From Candidatus Nitricoxidivorans perseverans (GTDB lineage Bacteria > Pseudomonadota > Gammaproteobacteria > Burkholderiales > Rhodocyclaceae), in the NCBI GenBank assembly GCA_030246985.1, contig CP107246.1, positions 1,552,282 to 1,616,281 of the forward strand: 64,000 nt of DNA, read 5' to 3'. The translations under genes and the position numbers were made by a program. Shown here in pieces: positions 61,256-64,000 of this stretch. How positions within the stretch are numbered: the first letter of the stretch is position 1; each line of letters opens with the position of its first letter. Below the pieces are notes generated by a model. It was not told where the DNA came from. It searched no databases and saw only the letters and a list, made by a program, of their open reading frames with translations.

Positions 61256-61295
61256 GGGTAGCAATTGCTGGAATCAGTTACGCACAGGGGAAGAC

Positions 61296-61358
61296 GCCGA
61301 ACGTCTGAATTCACTGGCCTGCGCGGCTTTTCGCGCAGGTCCGGTGGAATGATGGGAT
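61296..61358 (-). repeat. attC site 2b
   Basis: Read on the minus strand, this ends GTTCGGC (61302-61296), an R' box with one mismatch, and contains the hairpin ACCTGCGCG/CGCGCAGG. Its R'' side is degenerate (CATCCCATC instead of RYYYAAC). It is joined without a gene to attC 2a. Confidence 0.6.
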
Positions 61359-61461
61359 GGCGAACCTGCCGCCGTGCGTCATTGGCATGGAAGCCTGCTC
61401 CGGCGCGCACCACTGGGCGAGGCAGTTTTTCGCGCAGGTCCGCTCGACTGAAGGGTTAGCC
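61359..61461 (-). repeat. attC site 2a
   Basis: On the minus strand R'' is GGCTAAC (61461-61455) and R' is GTTCGCC (61365-61359). It shares ACCTGCGCGAAAA with attC 2b. The TAA of an out-of-frame cassette reading frame lies within R'', a typical cassette feature. A large imperfect loop (about 61370-61425) separates the arms. Confidence 0.6.
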
Positions 61462-61568
61462 ATCGCTGTCCTCCGCCAGGCGCTCACGTGAGCGAGCTAC
61501 CGCCTCTGGCGAGAACTGCTCTGGATGGCGAAGAATGACAGCCTCAAACGCGAACTCCTTCAGCCCCA
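61456..61568 (-). pseudogene. Out-of-frame coding tail ending in attC 2a
   Basis: In the +1 frame relative to the 81-aa gene, a reading frame of about 37 residues (GLKEFAFEAVILRHPEQFSP and ARSRERLAEDSDG) ends with a TAA inside the R'' box. No ATG is present, and the upstream frame is blocked by a TAA. It looks like the remnant of another cassette protein, or a frameshifted C-terminus of the adjacent gene. Confidence 0.4.
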
Positions 61569-61789
61569 AAAGTTACTGTGACGATCTGACCTGTCCGCAA
61601 GGGCAAATCATTTATCCATGTGAGGTAGGTTGACTCGCCAACCTCAGGGTAACTGCCCCCCGAAAGGTCAAGAGTAGCTAAGTTATCATCAATTCGCGTT
61701 CCGCCAACGCGGACGCTCATTACGTCGAAACCATCCGTAGACACGGTTGCTAGCGCAACGCCATCAATGGACACGCTGAGTGCGGGCAT
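61544..61789 (-). CDS. Cassette-encoded hypothetical protein (81 aa)
   Basis: The ATG lies 8 bases after the end of attC 3, the usual position for a cassette gene. The 81 residues alternate polar and hydrophobic residues in a beta-sheet pattern (ALSVSIDGVALATVSTDG, RVGGTRIDDNLATLDLSGG) and suggest a small beta-rich fold. No signal peptide or catalytic motif is seen. It may be frameshifted near its end, because coding-like sequence continues in the +1 frame. Function is unknown. Confidence 0.6.
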   Translation of the reverse strand: MPALSVSIDGVALATVSTDGFDVMSVRVGGTRIDDNLATLDLSGGSYPEVGESTYLTWINDLPLRTGQIVTVTFGAEGVRV

Positions 61790-61796
61790 GATTGTC

Positions 61797-61860
61797 GCCT
61801 AACGTGCCAGCTCAGGGGCGCGCCGCTTGCGGCGCGTCCCTCTGGAGCGCCGGGTTGGGC
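61797..61860 (-). repeat. attC site 3 (canonical)
   Basis: Read on the minus strand, GCCCAAC (61860-61854) and GTTAGGC (61803-61797) are perfect R'' and R' boxes. The central stem GGGACGCGCCGC/GCGGCGCGCCCC is strong. The 64-base site separates the GNAT fragment from the 81-aa gene. Confidence 0.88.
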
Positions 61861-62015
61861 GCTACGTTTTCGACGAAATGAAAACTCGCCATTGCCATGC
61901 CTTCCCGTTCATAAAACCGATGGGCGTCTTTTCTTTGGATTCCTGAATCCAGGTGTATTTGTTGGCAACACTCGAACCACCCGGACAGGCAATCATGAAA
62001 ACCTAGAACCAGGAC
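61812..62015 (-). pseudogene. GNAT acetyltransferase C-terminal fragment
   Basis: Residues IHLDSGIQRKDAHRFYEREGM and MASFHFVENV match motif B and the end of GNAT N-acetyltransferases. The first two thirds of the domain, including the acetyl-CoA P-loop (R/Q-x2-G-x-G/A), are missing. The frame runs on through the following attC to a stop at 61812. It is a truncated cassette gene, probably inactive. Confidence 0.65.
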
Positions 62016-62034
62016 GCTTGCGTTTTGTGGGGAA

Positions 62035-62106
62035 GCCCTTGTAGTAGAAGTCACCGGCGCTGCGCGGCTTTATCGCGCAGCGTCCGTGTGGACTGCCGGG
62101 TTGGGG
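62035..62106 (-). repeat. attC site 4
   Basis: R'' on the minus strand is CCCCAAC (62106-62100) and the stem is CGGACGCTGCGCG/CGCGCAGCGCCG. The other end reads CTACAAGGGCTTCCCC where GTTRRRY is expected. The same variant end occurs in attC 1. It follows the GrlR-like gene. Confidence 0.72.
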
Positions 62107-62151
62107 GTCGAACTACGGCAACTCGACACGACGCGCAGCCTTGATGGTGAT

Positions 62152-62451
62152 TTAAAGCTGCGGATTCTCGACGACGCTCCCGGTGAGAACCATTTCCTTG
62201 GCGTCAGCCTTTCCGGAAACCTTGAGGTTGAAGCTGGTAAGCGGCCCGAAGATGGACTGCATGCCGGAGAGGTTGTTGTACTTCGTGACGCGGATGTCGG
62301 AGTAGACGACGCCGTTGTCGGTCTTGTAGTTCCCGACGTACATAAACGCGCTGTCGCCTCCGAGGACGCGTCCTGTCTCGAAGACCGCGACGCCCGCACC
62401 AAAACTTCCAACATTTGAACCGAATTCAACTGACCAGAGGGCCTCAAGCAT
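62152..62451 (-). CDS. GrlR-like regulatory protein (cassette gene)
   Basis: The 99-aa protein reads LWSVEFGSNVGSFGAGVAVFETGRVLGGDSAFMYVGNYK and ends in LKVSGKADAKEMVLTGSVV, an eight-stranded beta-barrel pattern like GrlR family proteins. GrlR in E. coli sequesters the activator GrlA, but cassette-borne relatives have unknown partners. The stop lies 46 bases before attC 4. The start is 144 bases after attC 5, a long leader for a cassette. Confidence 0.6.
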   Translation of the reverse strand: MLEALWSVEFGSNVGSFGAGVAVFETGRVLGGDSAFMYVGNYKTDNGVVYSDIRVTKYNNLSGMQSIFGPLTSFNLKVSGKADAKEMVLTGSVVENPQL

Positions 62452-62608
62452 GATTTACCTCAACAAGTGGATTGCATGGACTGCATGGAAATTGAGCGGA
62501 AGGAAAAAGGAGGATTTCGGGCTGCTGTTCGAGTGGTACTGGTTCCTCTCTCGCTCGACGTGGAAAGCGGCTTGGCACGCGCTACGGCATAAGACCCCCA
62601 ACGTCTGA
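62450..62608 (+). CDS. Possible 52-aa Trp-rich protein
   Basis: A plus-strand frame, MIYLNKWIAWTAWKLSGRKK then EDFGLLFEWYWFLSRSTWKAAWHAL, fills the long leader of the GrlR-like cassette, head-to-head with that gene. Its TGA lies in attC 5. The composition is not typical of a random frame, but the direction is opposite to the other cassette genes. It may be a small membrane-associated protein or a chance frame. Confidence 0.35.
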   Translation: MIYLNKWIAWTAWKLSGRKKEDFGLLFEWYWFLSRSTWKAAWHALRHKTPNV

Positions 62609-62664
62609 CATAACCGGCTGGCGCGGCTTTATCGCGCCAGTCCGTGTTGATGGATGGGTTGGGT
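62596..62664 (-). repeat. attC site 5
   Basis: On the minus strand R'' is ACCCAAC (62664-62658) and R' is GTTGGGG (62602-62596). The L'' arm (AACACGG) has one base more than L' (CCGGTT), the asymmetry that sets cassette orientation, here minus. The stop codon of the toxin gene lies 4 bases before it. Confidence 0.87.
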
Positions 62665-62667
62665 CTC

Positions 62668-62934
62668 TCATTCATAGTGCGTCCACATACGCAGGACGCG
62701 AACCGTTTTCTCTTTGGTAAAAACTTCGTACACGATACGGTGCTGAATATTGATGCGGCGAGAGTATGCACCGGCAAGATCACCGACCAATTTTTCAAAG
62801 GGAGGTGGATTTTGAAATGGGTCGTTGGCAAGAACCGCGAGCAGTTCTTGCGCTTTTGGTTTAAGGCCGCTTGCAGCAAGCTTCTTTGCATCTTTCATTG
62901 CTTGCTTGGCATAAACAACTTCCCAACTTACCAC
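62668..62934 (-). CDS. Txe/YoeB family toxin
   Basis: From the GTG at 62934 the protein has 88 aa: WEVVYAKQAMKDAKKLAASGLKPKAQELL, then GAYSRRINIQHRIVYEVF and the C-terminal RMWTHYE. The arginine-rich strand and the terminal His-Tyr match YoeB/RelE catalytic residues, which cut mRNA on ribosomes. It overlaps the antitoxin gene by 7 bases. Toxin-antitoxin pairs are common in integron arrays and are thought to stabilise them. Confidence 0.9.
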   Translation of the reverse strand: MVSWEVVYAKQAMKDAKKLAASGLKPKAQELLAVLANDPFQNPPPFEKLVGDLAGAYSRRINIQHRIVYEVFTKEKTVRVLRMWTHYE

Positions 62935-63170
62935 TTAAGTTCCTTCGAGCTTTTTGCAAGGGGTTCGGCCATACCAGCCTTGATGGACTCGCGCATGCCA
63001 GGTACGGCCAGTAAGTACAAGGTTTCTTGAATTGCGCTCCAATCTTCCGCAGAGAGAAGCACGGCGCTGCTGCGTTTTCCGGAAATGATGATTGGCTCAT
63101 GAGACTCTACTGTTTGATCAATGAGTCGGTACAGATTTGCACGGGCTTCGCTGGCGGTAAGTGTGTTCAT
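62928..63170 (-). CDS. Phd/YefM family antitoxin
   Basis: The start at 63170 (a further ATG lies at 63185) gives 80 aa: NTLTASEARANLYRLIDQTVESHEPIIISGKRSSAVLLSAEDW, the Phd/YefM N-terminal DNA-binding and dimerisation domain. ESIKAGMAEPLAKSSKELKW is the toxin-binding tail. It precedes and neutralises the YoeB-like toxin and should autorepress the operon. Confidence 0.92.
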   Translation of the reverse strand: MNTLTASEARANLYRLIDQTVESHEPIIISGKRSSAVLLSAEDWSAIQETLYLLAVPGMRESIKAGMAEPLAKSSKELKW

Positions 63171-63247
63171 TTCGTGCTCCTTCAAAGAAGCCTTGATGGT
63201 ACGCGTTCGCGTACGTTTGTCAAGTGACTATGCGAGCGCTACAAGAG

Positions 63248-63334
63248 ACCCAACGTAGAGCTAACCGGCGCTGCGCGGCTTTATCGCGCAGCGTCCAGCG
63301 ACCGAAGGGAGCGAGGTTGAGCGCCGGGTTGGGT
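63248..63334 (-). repeat. attC site 6 (canonical)
   Basis: Read on the minus strand, ACCCAAC (63334-63328) and GTTGGGT (63254-63248) are perfect boxes. The stem is GGACGCTGCGCG/CGCGCAGCGCC, and the extra stretch at 63300-63318 lengthens one arm to 87 bases in total. The stop codon of the DUF1801 gene lies 2 bases before it. Confidence 0.88.
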
Positions 63335-63335
63335 C

Positions 63336-63731
63336 TCACGGCGCAGAGGACGCCTTGAGCGCCAAAAGAAGATATTCACCGACATGCTTTTCCGCGATGT
63401 CCTGTGCAGACGAAAGCTTGATGTGGCGGCGTAACTTGCCTTCGCCCTCAAGCACTTTGAATTTGTCCGGGAGAGACGCGCCAGCACCAAACTCCAATGA
63501 AACGTGCTTTGCGTAAGAGAAGATGCCGCAAAAGGGTTTCTTGGCGGAGAACAAAATGCCGCCGTACTTCACTTCCTCGGTGATGGAAGAATCCAAACCA
63601 AGGATGATTTTCCTCAGGGCTTGCACAAGCTCGAAGCGCTCAGGATCGAGATGGCGTATGTCATCAAGTAGTTTTGAGATGCGGTCGGTGGGCATGGCAT
63701 CAGGACTTGTAGTATTGGGCTCTTCCGGCAA
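63336..63731 (-). CDS. DUF1801 family protein (cassette gene)
   Basis: The 131-aa protein (MPEEPN... start at 63731; M13 is an alternative) has the DUF1801/YdhG-like pattern: EEVKYGGILFSAKKPFCGIFSYAKHVSLEFGAGASLPD and a C-terminal RRHIKLSSAQDI. Family function is poorly known; some members act in iron or DNA-related roles. It is the rightmost cassette visible, with no attC before its start and an ISL3-type element 38 bases upstream. Confidence 0.78.
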   Translation of the reverse strand: MPEEPNTTSPDAMPTDRISKLLDDIRHLDPERFELVQALRKIILGLDSSITEEVKYGGILFSAKKPFCGIFSYAKHVSLEFGAGASLPDKFKVLEGEGKLRRHIKLSSAQDIAEKHVGEYLLLALKASSAP

Positions 63732-63768
63732 ATCCTACGGTAAATGAGATGACCGACATCCCTGAGAT

Positions 63769-64000
63769 GGTGTATCCACGCGGGTTTTCCAGGACTCGGG
63801 TAGGTACAACATTATGGGAGCGGTCATCCCGGCGAAGATTTTGGGGCTTGAGGGGCAAGTGATCAAGAGCGTTGTATTCGATGAAGAGGGCGGTCGGGTG
63901 CGGGTCATCTGCAACCGTGACCGGCGCCGGCGGCCGGTGGATAGCCGCACGGGGCGGCGTGGGCAGGTCAATCGTCTGCTGCGGCGGACGGTGCGAGACG
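63769..64000 (+). mobile_element. ISL3-family insertion sequence, left end
   Basis: A possible terminal GGTGTATCCACGCGGG at 63769 is followed, 45 bases later, by the transposase start. Only the left part lies in the window, so terminal inverted repeats and target duplication cannot be tested. It has entered at the leading side of the cassette array. Confidence 0.6.
63814..64000 (+). CDS. ISL3-family transposase, N-terminal part
   Basis: From the ATG at 63814, 62 codons are visible: AKILGLEGQVIKSVVFDEEG and RVRVICNRDRRRRPVDSRTG, then RRGQVNRLLRRTVRD. This is like the N-terminal zinc-binding region of ISL3 transposases, in which a Cys-rich fold and basic residues bind the IS ends. It continues beyond the window. 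The family call is from motif memory, based on a short piece. Confidence 0.65.
   Translation, partial: MGAVIPAKILGLEGQVIKSVVFDEEGGRVRVICNRDRRRRPVDSRTGRRGQVNRLLRRTVRD

Noticed and set aside
59120-63334. CRISPR array as an explanation for the regular repeats
   Set aside because: The repeats are 64-103 bases, palindromic, variable in the middle, and separated by whole genes. That is attC-like, not CRISPR-like.
63735-63971. 78-codon minus-strand frame at the right edge
   Set aside because: It is antisense to the ISL3-like transposase N-terminus and is Ser/Arg/Pro-rich.

Overview
The window is a GC-rich bacterial chromosome segment, most likely from a denitrifying betaproteobacterium of the Rhodocyclales/Nitrosomonadales type. 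Clues are an isolated cytochrome cd1 nitrite reductase (nirS) beside narXL, a 6S RNA gene directly after zapA, the pilT-pilU and rsfS-rlmH-maf-rng housekeeping blocks in the usual betaproteobacterial order, and an incomplete regulatory PTS (EIIA-HPr-EI). Species-level placement cannot be made from sequence reading alone.

Layout. 1-3009: yggS diverging from pilT-pilU. 3010-5437: minus-strand rRNA methyltransferase, CopD/HemJ-like protein and SDR. 5475-6614: HDOD protein. 6619-11356: minus-strand rng, CZB protein, maf, rlmH, rsfS, nadD and a membrane protein. 11357-23430: two complete tripartite RND efflux systems, divergent around one TetR gene and one palindromic operator. 23514-25878: zapB-like, zapA, 6S RNA, ubiE/menG and menA. 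25879-29542: accessory patch with a DUF3368/UPF0175 toxin-antitoxin pair, a chimeric restriction/TIR-like remnant, EVE protein and TauE exporter. 29539-34948: SprA-like protein and a complete liv branched-chain amino acid ABC operon. 35093-39998: respiratory nitrogen block (nirS, narXL, cytochrome c551), with a NarL-type 7-2-7 site between nirS and narX. 40202-43317: a decayed BglII-type restriction-modification pair next to ilvD. 43450-48475: AAA/DUF4143 ATPase, purU, thrH, ABC-F protein. 48496-58403: TPR-CHAT lipoprotein, orphan N6-adenine methyltransferase, gshA, apbE, regulatory PTS and a radical SAM/SPASM enzyme. 58519-64000: Cys-rich exported protein, then an integron gene-cassette array and the 5' end of an ISL3-family transposase.

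The most unusual region is 59120-63334. I count six to seven attC-type recombination sites (two of them fused), with cassette genes mostly on the minus strand and ending within a few bases of the next attC. The cassettes carry a complete C-protein-controlled type II restriction-modification system (convergent M and C-R genes, a strong sigma70-like promoter for M, and a C-box with a 15-bp repeat), a beta-sheet-like 81-aa protein, a GNAT C-terminal fragment, a GrlR-like protein, a Phd/YoeB toxin-antitoxin pair and a DUF1801 protein. No integrase lies in the window. By orientation it should lie to the right, beyond the ISL3 element, or be absent (a CALIN-type array).

Defence genes show repeated decay elsewhere. 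At 41.1-41.5 kb one deletion appears to have removed the end of a methyltransferase and the start of its BglII-like endonuclease. At 27.25-28.2 kb an HsdR_N-type nuclease domain runs out of frame into a TIR/deoxyribosyltransferase-like domain. Family names below come from reading motifs and remembered family patterns; no database search was run.
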